A DNA stretch of 64,000 nucleotides, taken from positions 59,103 through 123,102 of the forward strand of contig JBQCHG010000055.1 in NCBI GenBank assembly GCA_051954935.1, written 5' to 3'. Made by a program: the position numbers and the translations under genes. Numbering within the stretch: position 1 is the first letter of the stretch; the number at the start of each line of letters is the position of its first letter. Under the pieces are notes generated by a model. The model worked only from the letters and a program-made list of their open reading frames with translations. It made no database searches and was not told the DNA's origin. This document shows, one piece after another, positions 24,810 through 34,900 of this stretch. This DNA comes from 66-474 sp051954935. Its GTDB lineage: Bacteria > Pseudomonadota > Gammaproteobacteria > Xanthomonadales > Rhodanobacteraceae.

Positions 24810-26156
24810 ATGATGCCGAATCTGACCGCCCATCTCGTCGAAAAGCTGCAGGCAGTGCCTCGTGATTCGGCTTTGTGCGTGGCCTATTCCGGTGGCGCGG
24901 ACTCGGCCGCATTGCTGTACGCGCTCGCTCAGTTGCCGTCGGCACGCGAGCGCGGATTGCGTGCATTGCATGTAGACCACGGCTTGCACGCGGACAGCGC
25001 GCGCTGGTCGGCGCACTGCAAGCGCTTTTGCGAAGCGATGGATGTGCCGATCGAGGTCGTTCGCGTGCAGGTGGAATTCGCGAGCGGCGAGGGACTTGAA
25101 GCCGCCGCGCGGCGCGCGCGGCATGGGGCCTTCGCGCAGAATCTGCGATCCGGCGAGTGGCTCGCGCTGGCGCATCATCGGGAGGATCAGGTCGAGACGG
25201 TGCTGCTGAAACTGCTCCGCGGCGCGGGTCCGCACGGACTGGCCGGGATGCGCGAGCAGCGACCACTCGGGCTGGGTACGCTGTGGCGACCGCTGCTGGG
25301 TGTCCCGCGCGTTGCGTTGCGCGACTACGTCGCGACAAATGGGCTGGAATACATCGAGGACCCGTCCAACGCGGACACCGCGCTCTCGCGCAATTACCTG
25401 CGGGCGCAAATCCTTCCCAGACTGCACGCGCACTGGCCGCATGCCGCGCAGTCCATCCTGCATGCCGCGGAACTGTGTCGCGAAAGCGCGGAGCACCTGG
25501 ATGCGCTGACCGATTCGGCGTTGGCATCGCTCGCCCGCGCGGACGGCACACTGGATGCCGCCGGGTGGAGCGCCCTGCCCGATGCGCTGCGCGCGCTGGT
25601 GCTGGAACGCTGGCTGCACGGCCAGGGACTGTCCGCGCCGACGCAGGCACAGCTTGCCGAGTTGCGCCGGCAGGTCGTGGAAGCACGCGTGGACCATGTT
25701 CCGCTCGTCGCCTGGTCCGGCGCGGAGGTGCGCGTCTGGCGCGGTGCGCTGCATGCGATGAGGCCCTCGGGCGAAATCAACCAAGCGTGGGAATTCGAGT
25801 GGCACGGCGAGGCCTTGCCTCTACCCGGCGGCGCAGCGCTTGTCCTTGAGGGTGCGTCTGGCACGCCGGTTGCGCTCGATCCACCACTGCGCGTGCGCTT
25901 CCGCAGGGGCGGCGAGCGGATCAAGCCCGCGGGCGATACACACACGCGGGAGCTGCGCGACCTGCTGCAGGGCGCCGGCATTCCACCTTGGCAACGCACG
26001 CGAATTCCGCTGGTCTTTTCGGGCGAGGAGTTGCTGGCGGTCGGTGACCTGTGGCTCAGCGAGCGCGGAAAATCCTGCCTTGAACATTCCGGGGCTCGGC
26101 TGAAATGGCAACGCCCCGTGCAAGCTCAAGACGGATCCGGGCTCCGTCCACTCTGA
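24810..26156 (+). CDS. tilS: tRNA(Ile)-lysidine synthase (TilS)
   Basis: Cytoplasmic ATP-dependent enzyme that attaches lysine to C34 of the AUA-reading tRNA-Ile, changing its codon and amino-acid identity. The N-terminal PP-loop ATPase has 'CVAYSGGADSAALLYAL' (SGGADS, residues 27-32), 'LRALHVDHGLHADSARW' and 'LALAHHREDQVETVLLKLLR'; the C-terminal substrate-binding region includes 'DPPLRVRFRRGGERIKPAG' and 'ELRDLLQGAGIPPWQRTRIP'. At 448 residues it matches the two-domain E. coli type. ATG at 24810 or the adjacent ATG at 24813. Confidence 0.96.
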   Translation: MMPNLTAHLVEKLQAVPRDSALCVAYSGGADSAALLYALAQLPSARERGLRALHVDHGLHADSARWSAHCKRFCEAMDVPIEVVRVQVEFASGEGLEAAARRARHGAFAQNLRSGEWLALAHHREDQVETVLLKLLRGAGPHGLAGMREQRPLGLGTLWRPLLGVPRVALRDYVATNGLEYIEDPSNADTALSRNYLRAQILPRLHAHWPHAAQSILHAAELCRESAEHLDALTDSALASLARADGTLDAAGWSALPDALRALVLERWLHGQGLSAPTQAQLAELRRQVVEARVDHVPLVAWSGAEVRVWRGALHAMRPSGEINQAWEFEWHGEALPLPGGAALVLEGASGTPVALDPPLRVRFRRGGERIKPAGDTHTRELRDLLQGAGIPPWQRTRIPLVFSGEELLAVGDLWLSERGKSCLEHSGARLKWQRPVQAQDGSGLRPL

Positions 26157-26261
26157 GGCCGCGAACGGCCCCGGAAGATCGTGAAAGGGATTGCGCCTTC
26201 TCGTCCTCCGATCCCCTGCGTCAACATTGATTCGTTTTCCTGCCTGCGCTAGCGTGCGCGC

Positions 26262-26528
26262 ATGGCCAAATCCCCTTCCGAACCCGCGACCGCCGCCGAA
26301 CCTTCCTCGATCGCCCAGTTCGAGCAGTCATTGGACGAACTCGAACAACTGGTCGCAAAAATGGAAGGCGGCGAGCTGAGCCTGGATGAGTCGCTGCGCT
26401 CGTTCGAGCGAGGCATCGCCCTGTTCCGCAATTGCCAGAACGCGCTGGAACAAGCCGAATTGCGCGTCAAGCTGCTGCTCGATCCGAACGATCCGGACAG
26501 CGCACAGCCATTCGACACGGACGAGTGA
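26262..26528 (+). CDS. xseB: Exodeoxyribonuclease VII small subunit (XseB)
   Basis: Small subunit of exonuclease VII, which degrades single-stranded DNA. The 88-residue protein has the family signature 'FEQSLDELEQLVAKMEGGEL', followed by 'SLDESLRSFERGIALFRNCQ' and 'ALEQAELRVKLLL'. The N-terminal ~18 residues are a polar extension. The stop overlaps the GTG start of ispA, the same xseB-ispA coupling known from E. coli. The large subunit gene xseA is not in the window. Confidence 0.95.
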   Translation: MAKSPSEPATAAEPSSIAQFEQSLDELEQLVAKMEGGELSLDESLRSFERGIALFRNCQNALEQAELRVKLLLDPNDPDSAQPFDTDE

Positions 26529-27409
26529 ATACGGAGCTCGCCGTGCTCGTCGCGCGCGCGGATGCCGCGCTGGCGCGGGTGCTGCCGGCCGACGGCAGTG
26601 AACCCAGGGATCTGGTGCGTGCGATGCGCTACGCCGTGCTGGGCGGCGGCAAGCGGTTGCGGCCGCTGCTCGTGTACGCTGCGGGCGCGGCGCTCGGCGC
26701 TTCGCTTGACGCTTTGGACATTCCGGCCTGCGCGGTCGAACTGATTCATGCGTACTCGCTGGTGCACGACGACCTTCCTTCCATGGACGATGACGAGCTG
26801 CGGCGTGGCCGGCCCACGTGCCACATCGCCTTCGGCGAGGCGACGGCCATTCTCGCCGGTGACGCTTTGCAGGCGCTGGCGTTCGAGATCCTCGCCTCGC
26901 AGACGGTGCAAACGATCGGTGCCGGGTTGCGGCTGGAAATGCTGCGCACCCTCGGCGCGGCATGCGGCGCCCATGGCATGGCCGGGGGGCAGGCCATTGA
27001 TCTCGCGGCGGTCGGACAGAAGCTGGATCTGCCCGCGCTGGAGAACATGCACGCCCACAAGACAGGCGCACTGATCCGCGCCAGCGTGCGGCTCGGGGCG
27101 CTCAGTGCCGGTTGCGCCGATGCGGCGACCCTGGAGGCATTGGAGCGCTACGGTCACGCGGTCGGCCTGGCTTTCCAGGTGCGCGACGATATCCTGGATG
27201 TAGAAGGCGAAACCCAGGCCTTGGGCAAGACCGCAGGCAAGGACGCGGCCAGCGCCAAGCCGACCTTCCCCTCCGTGCTCGGCATGGATGCATCGCGCGC
27301 GCATCTGCGCGAACTGGTGGACGAAGCGCTCGCTGCGTTGCGGCCGGTGGGCGAATGCGCCGGACCCTTGGCGGAACTGGCGCGGTATGTGGCGGAACGA
27401 AATCGCTGA
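26525..27409 (+). CDS. ispA: (2E,6E)-farnesyl diphosphate synthase (IspA)
   Basis: Condenses IPP with DMAPP and GPP to make farnesyl diphosphate. The 294 residues carry the first aspartate-rich motif DDxxxxDD in 'YSLVHDDLPSMDDDELRRG' and the second, DDxxD, in 'GLAFQVRDDILDVEGE', plus 'GGGKRLRPLLVY' and 'MAGGQAIDLAAVG'. The GTG at 26525 overlaps the xseB stop (GTGA) and gives the family-length N-terminus. dxs, which follows ispA in many proteobacteria, is not downstream here; the gene is closed by a strong terminator. Confidence 0.97.
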   Translation: MNTELAVLVARADAALARVLPADGSEPRDLVRAMRYAVLGGGKRLRPLLVYAAGAALGASLDALDIPACAVELIHAYSLVHDDLPSMDDDELRRGRPTCHIAFGEATAILAGDALQALAFEILASQTVQTIGAGLRLEMLRTLGAACGAHGMAGGQAIDLAAVGQKLDLPALENMHAHKTGALIRASVRLGALSAGCADAATLEALERYGHAVGLAFQVRDDILDVEGETQALGKTAGKDAASAKPTFPSVLGMDASRAHLRELVDEALAALRPVGECAGPLAELARYVAERNR

Positions 27410-27444
27410 GCAAGCTTTCCTTGCCGGGTGAAACGGGACCGAAC

Positions 27445-27475
27445 AAAAAAAGCGGGCCTCGCGGCCCGCTTTCTT
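27445..27475. terminator. Bidirectional terminator between ispA and the DUF4870 gene
   Basis: A7, stem AGCGGGCC (27451-27458), loop TCGC, stem GGCCCGCT (27463-27470), then TTCTTT. The A run upstream serves as the T run for the minus-strand DUF4870 gene ending at 27496, and the T-rich tail serves ispA. Confidence 0.88.
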
Positions 27476-27495
27476 TGTGCCAGTGGCGATGCGGA

Positions 27496-27930
27496 TTACT
27501 TGATCAGGCGCAGCGCGAACGGATAGCGGTAGGCCTTGCCTTCGTTGGCCTTCACCGCAGCCATGATGATAAGCACCAGCGCAGCGATGCCGATGATGAA
27601 CATCAGCGGCAAGGCGACCACCAGCCCGAAGCCCAAAGTGGCAACGCTCAGGATCGTCAGGATGATGAAGACGATCGCGATGGTGATGTTGAAGTTCAGG
27701 GCTTCCTTGGCCTGATCATTCACGAACGGCATCGTGTCCCTCTTCACCAGCCAGATGATCAGCGGCCCCAGGAACCAGCCCCAGCCACCCACCCAGCCGG
27801 TGACAAGGCCGCCCAGCAACGCGGACAGATGGGCGAACATCGCCCACTGCCGCTCTTCCGCGCTCGGCACGCCTGTTGAAGACGGCGTGGCAGAAGGCGG
27901 CGGTGTTACGGATTCAGGCGGAACACTCAT
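27496..27930 (-). CDS. DUF4870 membrane protein
   Basis: The 144-residue protein has a Pro/Ser/Thr-rich N-terminus (~28 residues), the characteristic 'EERQWAMFAHLSALLGGLVT' and 'GPLIIWLVKRDTMPFVNDQA', then two hydrophobic helices ('TIAIVFIILTILSVATLGFG', 'LPLMFIIGIAALVLIIMAAV') and 'NEGKAYRYPFALRLIK'. This is the DUF4870 (Tic20-like) layout with about three to four membrane helices. No function is established. The ATG at 27930 is preferred over an in-frame GTG 15 bp upstream because AGGGGAG lies at the right distance before the ATG. Confidence 0.9.
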   Translation of the reverse strand: MSVPPESVTPPPSATPSSTGVPSAEERQWAMFAHLSALLGGLVTGWVGGWGWFLGPLIIWLVKRDTMPFVNDQAKEALNFNITIAIVFIILTILSVATLGFGLVVALPLMFIIGIAALVLIIMAAVKANEGKAYRYPFALRLIK

Positions 27931-28099
27931 TTGAACTCCCCTCACGTTTGCGGTTGGAAAACGCGGGGTAGACTCTCCACCGCTCCAGAGTGGCTGTCAA
28001 GCGGCCGCGTGCTCGAACTCTGGTCGCATTCTGCCCAATGCGATACCGGGCCGCAGGCCCGTGCAATCCGCCCTCCTCGGCGGATCGAACGCGGCGGAA

Positions 28100-29470
28100 T
28101 CACTCGCCCGCCACCGTCATCTTCCCGAGCAGGATCGAACCGGTGAGGATGGACGAACGCGGATCCACGTCGGTGCCGATCGCACGGATTTCCGCGAACA
28201 TCTCGCGCAGGTTGCCGGCGATGGTGATCTCCTGCACCGGATAGGCGATCTCGCCGTTCTCGATCCAGAAGCCAGCCGCTCCGCGCGAGTAGTCGCCGGT
28301 GACGATCGAGACGCCGTGGCCGATCAGTTCGGTGACCAGCAGGCCGGTGCCCATGCGTTGCAACAGCCTGCGCAACTCGCCAGTCTCGCCATCCATCGCA
28401 CCGGCCGACACGCGCAGGTTGTGCACGCCGCCGGCATTCGCCGTGGTCTGCAAGCCGAGCTTGCGGGCGGAATAGCTGCCCAGCACGTAACGCTGCAGCA
28501 CGCCTTCGTGCACCAGGTCGGATTCGCGTGTCGCGACTCCTTCCGCGTCGAACGCAGTCGAGGCATGACCGCGCGGCAGCAGCGGCGTTTCGGTGATCCG
28601 CACGAATTCCGGCAATACTTTCTTTCCGGCGTGATCGAGCATGAAGCTCGCGCGCCGGTACAGCGAGCCGCCGCTGACCGCCGCGATCAGATGTCCGATC
28701 AACGAGCGCGACATCTCCGGCGCGAACAACACGGGGCATTCGCGCGTGGACAGCCTGCGCGCCCCCAGCCGCGCAGCAGCGCGCTCCGCCGCCTTGGCGC
28801 CTATCTTCGCGAACGCCGGCAGGTCGGAAGCGGCGCGCGTGCTTTCATACCAGTAGTCGCGCTGCATCGCATCGCCCCGCCCCGCGATCAGGGAGCACGA
28901 CAGCGACTGATACGTGCCGCGCTCGCGGCCGGTAAAGCCGTGCGAATTGGCGTACACACCCAGGCTCTCGCCATTCTGGATGGTGGCGCCTTCGGAATTG
29001 GTGACCGCCTTGTGCGCGCGGCCGGCGGCTTCGATCTCCTTGCCGATTTCGATGGCCTGCGCGACTTCCAGGTCCCACGGATGCCACAAATCCAGATCGG
29101 GGAACGGCGCCTTCGCCATCAGTGCGGGGGCGGCGAGGCCCGCGCAGGGGTCCTCTTCCGTGTAGCGCGCGATCGCGCAGGCCTGGGCCAGGGTGGCGTC
29201 GATGGATTCGGGCTTCAGGTCCGCGGTGGAAGCGCTGCCCTTGCGCTTGCCGAAATACACGGTGAGTCCGAAACCGCGGTCGCGCGTGCGCTCGACGGTT
29301 TCCACCTCGCCCAGCCGCACCGTCACCGCAAGCCCGCTTTCCACGCTCGCGGAAACTTCCGCCTGCGACGCGCCGGCCGCGCGCGCGCGGCGGATCACGT
29401 CCTCGCTCAGTTGGGCAAGGCGGTCAAGTTCTTCGAGGCTGCTGTCGGGGGGTGCGATGTCCGTGTTCAA
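28100..29470 (-). CDS. pmbA: Metalloprotease-complex subunit PmbA (TldE)
   Basis: Partner of TldD in the TldD/TldE protease, which matures some microcins and degrades antitoxin CcdA in E. coli. The 456-residue protein shows 'TVRLGEVETVERTRDRGFGL', 'HPWDLEVAQAIEIGKEIEAA', 'VTNSEGATIQNGE', 'LFAPEMSRSLIGHLIAAVSG' and 'GLLVTELIGHGVSIVTGDYS', all family-typical; like other PmbA proteins it lacks the HExxxH zinc motif of TldD. Its start region is divergent from darP (38 bp), reproducing the pmbA/yjgA pairing of E. coli. No microcin-like peptide gene was seen next to it. Confidence 0.96.
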   Translation of the reverse strand: MNTDIAPPDSSLEELDRLAQLSEDVIRRARAAGASQAEVSASVESGLAVTVRLGEVETVERTRDRGFGLTVYFGKRKGSASTADLKPESIDATLAQACAIARYTEEDPCAGLAAPALMAKAPFPDLDLWHPWDLEVAQAIEIGKEIEAAGRAHKAVTNSEGATIQNGESLGVYANSHGFTGRERGTYQSLSCSLIAGRGDAMQRDYWYESTRAASDLPAFAKIGAKAAERAAARLGARRLSTRECPVLFAPEMSRSLIGHLIAAVSGGSLYRRASFMLDHAGKKVLPEFVRITETPLLPRGHASTAFDAEGVATRESDLVHEGVLQRYVLGSYSARKLGLQTTANAGGVHNLRVSAGAMDGETGELRRLLQRMGTGLLVTELIGHGVSIVTGDYSRGAAGFWIENGEIAYPVQEITIAGNLREMFAEIRAIGTDVDPRSSILTGSILLGKMTVAGE

Positions 29471-29508
29471 GCCGTGTTCCTTCTATCCAGTCCGTTACTA
29501 TAGCGTCC

Positions 29509-30030
29509 ATGCATGATGTGGATCATCTCGAAGAAGACGACCAGCCCAGCCGAAGCGCGCGTCGCCGCGAGGCGCTGGACGTGCTGGCACTGGCGAAGCA
29601 ACTGGTCGAGCTGCCGCCTTCTCGAGTCGCCAAGCTCGATCTGCCCGAAGACGTGACCGAAGAGATCGGCAACGTACGCAAGATAACTTCGCACATCGCG
29701 CGCAAGCGCCAGCTCAGCTATCTGGCCAAGCTGATGCGCCGCCACGACGAGGAAGCCTTCGCCGCCGCGCGTGCATCGCTGGCGAACGAGCGCGAACATG
29801 GCGCGCGCGAAGCCGCGATCACGCATCACCTGGAAGCCTTGCGCGAACGCCTGCTCAGCGAAGGCGATGCCGCGCTTTCCGAACTGGTCATTGCGCACCC
29901 CGATCTCGACCGCCAACACCTGCGAGCGCTGATCCGGCAGGCGCGCCAGGAGCGCGAGGCGAACAAGCCACCGCACGCGTACCGGGAACTCTTTCGGGTA
30001 TTGCGGGAATTGCAGCGGGATTCGGTTTGA
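29509..30030 (+). CDS. darP: Ribosome biogenesis protein DarP (YjgA, DUF615)
   Basis: Small, very basic/acidic helical protein that associates with pre-50S ribosomal particles and helps maturation of the peptidyl-transferase centre in E. coli. The 173 residues include 'SRSARRREALDVLALAKQLV', 'PPSRVAKLDLPEDVTEEIG', 'HIARKRQLSYLAKLMRR' and 'HPDLDRQHLRALIRQARQER', the core of DUF615. The ATG at 29509 begins an acidic N-terminus usual for the family. It is the only plus-strand gene inside the pmbA-tldD region and converges on tldD. Confidence 0.96.
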   Translation: MHDVDHLEEDDQPSRSARRREALDVLALAKQLVELPPSRVAKLDLPEDVTEEIGNVRKITSHIARKRQLSYLAKLMRRHDEEAFAAARASLANEREHGAREAAITHHLEALRERLLSEGDAALSELVIAHPDLDRQHLRALIRQARQEREANKPPHAYRELFRVLRELQRDSV

Positions 30031-30032
30031 GT

Positions 30033-30056
30033 CCCTCCCCCAAAGCGGGGGAAGGG
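30033..30056. terminator. Weak hairpin between convergent darP and tldD
   Basis: CCCTCCCCC, AAAGC loop, GGGGG-A-AGGG, followed by ATTT. The stem is GC-rich with one bulge, but neither side has a real T run, so efficiency as an intrinsic terminator is doubtful. It fills the 28-bp gap between the two stops. Confidence 0.4.
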
Positions 30057-30058
30057 AT

Positions 30059-31501
30059 TTATTGCGCGGCCGTCCCGCCCACCGTCATCCCGTCAATCTT
30101 CAGCGTCGGCTGCCCGACGCCGACCGGCACGCTCTGGCCATCCTTGCCGCACACGCCGACCCCTTCGTCGAGCTTGAGGTCGTTACCGATCATCGAGACT
30201 CGCGTCAGCACCTCCGGACCGGAACCGATCAGGGTGGCGCCCTTCACAGGCCGCGTGATTTTGCCGTTCTCGATCAGGTAGGCCTCGCTGGCGGAGAACA
30301 CGAATTTGCCGGAGGTGATGTCTACCTGTCCGCCGCCGAAGTTCACCGCATACAGGCCGCGCTTCACGGAGGCGATGATCTCGGCCGGATCGCGTTCGCC
30401 CGGCAGCATGTAGGTATTGGTCATGCGCGGCATCGGCAGGTGCGCGAAGGATTCGCGGCGGCCGTTGCCGGTGGGCTTCATGCCCATCAGCCGCGCATTG
30501 TGGGTGTCCTGCATGTAGCCGCGCAGGCGCCCGTTCTCGATCAGCGTGGTGCAATTCGTCGGCGTGCCTTCGTCATCCACGCTCAAGGAACCGCGCCGGC
30601 CGGGGAGCGTGCCATCATCCACGATGGTTACACCCTCGGCCGCAACCTTCTCGCCCATGCGGTGCGAGAACGCCGACGTGCCCTTGCGGTTGAAGTCGCC
30701 TTCCAGGCCGTGGCCGATCGCCTCGTGCAGCAGCACGCCCGGCCAGCCCGGGCCGCACACGACGTCCATGGTGCCGGCTGGCGCATCCACGGCATCCAGG
30801 TTGACCAGCGCCTGCCGCACCGCTTCGCGCGCCCAGCCATGCGCGCGACCGTCATCGATCAGCTCGCGATAGCCGCAACGCCCGCCGCCGCCGGAATGAC
30901 CCTGCTCGCGGCGACCGTTCTGCTCCGCGATCACCTGCACGCCGATGCGCGTCAACGGGCGCACGTCCGCGGCAAGCGTGCCGTCGCTGGAGGCGATCAG
31001 GATGTTCTCGTGATGCGCGGAGAGGCTGACGATCACCTGCTTGACGCGTGGATCGAGGCTGCGGCACAGCGCATCCAGTTCGCGCAGCACGGAAATCTTC
31101 GTCGCATTGTCGAGCGCGTCGATCGGATTGGCCGACGAATACAGCGCGCGTGCATCGCGAACGCTGAGCGGCTTGCCGGCGCCATTGCCACCGGCCGCGA
31201 TCGCGCGCGCCGCGCCCGCCGCTTCCAGCAACTGCGGCATCACGATGTCGTCGGAATAGGCGAAGCCGGTCTTCTCGCCGGAGATCGCGCGCACGCCGAC
31301 CCCCTGTTCGATCGAGTGATTGCCATCGCGCACGATGCCGTCTTCCAGCACCCACGACTCGCTGCGCGAGTGCTGGAAATACAGATCCGCCGCATCCACG
31401 GATGGGCCCATGATCTGTGCGAACACGCGCTCCAGGTCGTTGGCGGCGAGACCGCCGGGCGCGAGCAGGTTGCGTTCGGCGAGTGCGAGAGGGGAATCCA
31501 T
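30059..31501 (-). CDS. tldD: Metalloprotease TldD
   Basis: Catalytic subunit of the TldD/PmbA protease. The 480-residue protein has the zinc motif HExxxH in 'GVLLHEAIGHGLEGDFNRKG' (H259, E260, H264), 'DPRVKQVIVSLSAHHEN', 'GTPTNCTTLIENGRLRGYMQ', 'RMTNTYMLPGERDPAEII' and the C-terminal glycine-rich 'VCGKDGQSVPVGVGQPTLKI'. Length equals E. coli TldD (481). It lies downstream of yhdP as in E. coli, with a YciI-like gene between. PmbA is encoded 0.6 kb further on, so both halves of the complex are in this region. Confidence 0.97.
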   Translation of the reverse strand: MDSPLALAERNLLAPGGLAANDLERVFAQIMGPSVDAADLYFQHSRSESWVLEDGIVRDGNHSIEQGVGVRAISGEKTGFAYSDDIVMPQLLEAAGAARAIAAGGNGAGKPLSVRDARALYSSANPIDALDNATKISVLRELDALCRSLDPRVKQVIVSLSAHHENILIASSDGTLAADVRPLTRIGVQVIAEQNGRREQGHSGGGGRCGYRELIDDGRAHGWAREAVRQALVNLDAVDAPAGTMDVVCGPGWPGVLLHEAIGHGLEGDFNRKGTSAFSHRMGEKVAAEGVTIVDDGTLPGRRGSLSVDDEGTPTNCTTLIENGRLRGYMQDTHNARLMGMKPTGNGRRESFAHLPMPRMTNTYMLPGERDPAEIIASVKRGLYAVNFGGGQVDITSGKFVFSASEAYLIENGKITRPVKGATLIGSGPEVLTRVSMIGNDLKLDEGVGVCGKDGQSVPVGVGQPTLKIDGMTVGGTAAQ

Positions 31502-31607
31502 CAGGAACTACCGTCGGCTGAAGCAGGAATCTCCAACGTAAGGGCTCGTGGCTGGATTCGCAAGCGAAGGAGCAGGAAACTGCTCGTTGAAAATAATCCT
31601 CGCCAAG

Positions 31608-31910
31608 TCACGAGTGCATCACCCCGCGCGGCATCGGATGCATTTCGTAGCGGAATCCGAATTGCGCACGCACGATCGCCGGATCATTGCGCGCAAGCGC
31701 GTGTGCGGCCGCTTCGCTTTCCACTTCCATCACGGCCATGCCGAACACGCCGGCGGGATCGGCTACGGGCCCGAGCGCGAAAACCTTGAGGCCGCCTTCG
31801 ATCCGGCCTTTCCAGTACATCGCGTGCTGCCCCATCATCGCGGCCTCTTCCGCACTCATGTCCTGCGCGAAGCTGGGCCGCGGCGGCACCAGCTTGTAGA
31901 AGAAGTGCAT
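31608..31910 (-). CDS. YciI-like small protein
   Basis: The 100-residue protein reads 'MHFFYKLVPPRPSFAQDMSA', 'EEAAMMGQHAMYWKGRIEGG', 'LKVFALGPVADPAGVFGMAV', 'ARNDPAIVRAQFGFRYEMHP'. The pattern (a short ferredoxin-like fold with 'GPV.DP.G.FG..V.EVES.A.A.A....DP') matches the YciI family, which are dehydratase-like small proteins of mostly unknown role. The ATG at 31910 is preceded by GGAAGGG; an in-frame start ten codons upstream is possible. It is placed between yhdP and tldD, same strand, probably in their transcript. Confidence 0.8.
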   Translation of the reverse strand: MHFFYKLVPPRPSFAQDMSAEEAAMMGQHAMYWKGRIEGGLKVFALGPVADPAGVFGMAVMEVESEAAAHALARNDPAIVRAQFGFRYEMHPMPRGVMHS

Positions 31911-31951
31911 GGCGCTTTTCCCTTCCGGTCGACGGGGCAAGCCTAGCAGCG

Positions 31952-34900
31952 TCAGCTGCCGGAGCCCGCCGATGCAGGAGGAGCGGCGCGCGAAGACACC
32001 GGCGCAGGTGGCGCCGCGCGCGGCTTCGCCGCCGGCGGTTTCGCACGCGATGCGGCCTGTGCGGGACGCGCCGCACTCGGTGGCGCCGGGGGCGTTGCGC
32101 CGGATACAGGCGGGGGTGGTCGTGCAGTCGAAGTCGCAGGGACAGGCGGTGCGCCCGATTGCGTCGGCGCGGGTTGCGCCGGAACTTTCGAAACGGTTTT
32201 CGATATGGTGGTGATTACCGGATGAGTCCAGCTTCCGGTGATGCTGTAGCGCGCGTGAGTCACCTGGTTCAATCCGCGGCTCAGGGCCAGGCCAGCCGCC
32301 GCACCGATCGGCCCGCCGACGACCGCACCCACCACCGCCAGTGCGCCGCCGGTGTGCGGACTCGCATCCACGATCTGGTCGTAATCGTGCGTGCGCAGAC
32401 CGGTGCGCCCGCGGATGTGGATGTCAGCGGCCGGTCCCTTGATCTCGACGCCATCGGTGTAGGCGTTGCCGCCCCTCAGTGTGAGATCGCCGGTGACGGA
32501 ATTGAACCCGAGGCCGGACTTGTAGACATCGCCGAAATCCAGCGTCAGCCGGCGCGGAAGATCTGCGATCGAAAACAATCCGAACAGCCGGCCCACGCCG
32601 GGCTTCACTTCCAGGATGCGGCCTTCGCCGATGCTGAACTTCAGCGTGCCCTCCATGTTGGCCAGCGCAAACGCGGTCGGCGCGCCCGGCCAGGAGCCGT
32701 CGATCACCACGTGCGTGTTCTCGCCGCCGCCGATCAGGCCGCCGAACCCGAACGCCTCCAGCATGCGACCGAGATCGTCGGAGCGAAGATCGATCTTCAT
32801 CTGCGAATGATTGGCTTGCGCGGTGCCGAGCCAATCGCCCTGCGCGTGGATCTGGACGCTCTTCGATTGCGTCTCCATGCGCGCGATGTGCATGCCGTTC
32901 GCCACCGGCGCGCTCTCGAAATGCGTTTCGCCGAGCCTGGCATCGCCCAGCCGCAAATCGGCGACACTGATGTGCAGCGGCGGCAGCGAGGCAGGCGCCA
33001 CGCCGCTCAATGCATCGGGCGGCACGGTGTTCGCAGGCACGGCGGGCTTCGTCGCCACGGTGGTGGTCGCGTTCGCTGCGGGTGCCGTACCCGTCGTCGC
33101 CACGGTGTTCGCAGCCGCGTTCGACGCGGCAGGCTTGGATGTCGCCGCTACCGCTGGCGCCGCCGAGGCGGGTGCCGTCGCGGGGGGGGTCGGAGCCTCC
33201 GGCCAGTACAGGCGCTGCAGGTCCGCACTGATGCCACGCTGCGCGAGATTGCTGGTCGGCAAGGTCAGCGTACCGGCGAGCGAGGTCCCGTCGAAGCCGA
33301 TGACGTGTGCATCCGCGTTCGTCGCGAACCGCAGCGACAGCCGGCCCAGTCTGGTGCCGAATGCGAGCGCCTCGTCGGTGCTGACCTGCGCCTCGGTGAG
33401 TGTGGGCAGCCCATTCACCGCCGCGGCCGCCGTGCTGGTTTGCGGATTGGTGGACGCGCCCTCGCCAGCCGCGAGTTCGGCCCAGCCGCCGAGATCGAGC
33501 GTCGGCGCGCGGCCGTTCACGACCATGCCGCTGGCGGGAATCCCGGGCTGCGTGGTGCCGAACATCACGCCAAGCGATGCCGGCTTGTGCGCCGTCGTGT
33601 CCGGCAGATGTCCGCGCGCGCGCAGCAGGTCGCCGAGGCTCAGATCGATCTCCGCGCCGGGAATCGGCATGCCCAACTGCAGGTTCATCGGCAACGTGGC
33701 TGACGCCGGCTTATCCAGCGGTGCGGGCAATTGCAGTGCGATGCCGCGCATGTCGGATTGCACGCTGAGCATCTTGGGCGCATTTTCCGGCTTGCCGCCC
33801 GCGGCGATGGTGAAGCCGATGCGGAAATTCGACGTACCCTGCGCGATCTTCGCCAGCGGCGCGAGATCGGGATAATCCTGCAGCATCGAGGCCGTGCTGA
33901 AGGCGCCGTTCAGCACGGCCTGCAACTGGTACGCCGGATCGGCGGTGTCGCCGCCCAACGCGATCGAAAGGCTTGCCGGCGCGCCGTGCCAGCGCGCCGA
34001 GATGTTGTCGGCCCGGAAGCCTTTTTGGTCGAAATGCAGCCTGCCGTTGAGCGCCTGCAATACCAGATTCCATTGCCTGGCGACCACCGCGCCATTGCTC
34101 AGCTGCAGGTTGCCGTCGAGTGCGAACGTCTCCGGCTTCGCGAACGGAATCACCAGGGTGAAAGAGAGTTTGCCGTCGCCGCTCAGATCCAGGCTGGAAA
34201 GCGTGGCTGCGGCATCCTTGCCGACCGGGCTGCTCTTGACGAAGCCGAGCAGCGTGGCGCCGGTGCCGCGGCCTTCGGCGGCGAGGTTCAACTCGCCATT
34301 GCCGAGATCCGGAATCGTCGCGATCGCATGCGTGATCGTGTTGCCCATCGTCTCCGCATGCGTGGCCTCGATGATCATCTGGTTGTCGAGGAACTCCGCG
34401 GTGGCGTCTATGTGATCCGCGCGCGGCCAGTCGTCGCCATAGTCGAGCACGGCCCCGCTCACGCGCCCGAGCGCATCGAAGCGGCCCTTGTGATTGACGA
34501 ACGGCCAGTCGTCGAGGCTGCCGCGCATCACCACGCTGCCGGCCTCCACCTTGCCCGCGACCAGGCCACGATCCAGCCACTGGATCGTCGAGGCCGGCAT
34601 GCTGGATGGCCAGAACAGTTTCGCCGCCGGCACCTCGGCGTGGGTCACCATCGCGTACGCGTCGACGAAAGGCTTGCCGCCTTCCGGCAGGATCACCAGC
34701 GCGCGCCCTTGCCCGCCGAACTGGTCGTTGTCGAAGTCGAGCTGGTCGGTGGCGAAGTGCCACAGGCCATCCTCGCGCCAGGCGACCAGCGTGCCGCCGA
34801 AAACGCTGAACGCGAACGGCTGCCGGAACACCGCCGGGTAATCCAGCGTGATCGCCTGCCCCGGGATCTCGAACGACAGCGATTCGTTGTCGCCGCGCAG

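Noticed and set aside
26157..26261. Truncated dxs or other isoprenoid gene near ispA
   Set aside because: Neither the tilS-xseB gap nor the region after the ispA terminator contains a thiamine-diphosphate-enzyme fragment.
28100..31501. A microcin or peptide-maturation system around pmbA/tldD
   Set aside because: PmbA and TldD can mature peptides, but no precursor peptide, export gene or modification enzyme is adjacent; the surroundings are housekeeping genes in their usual order.
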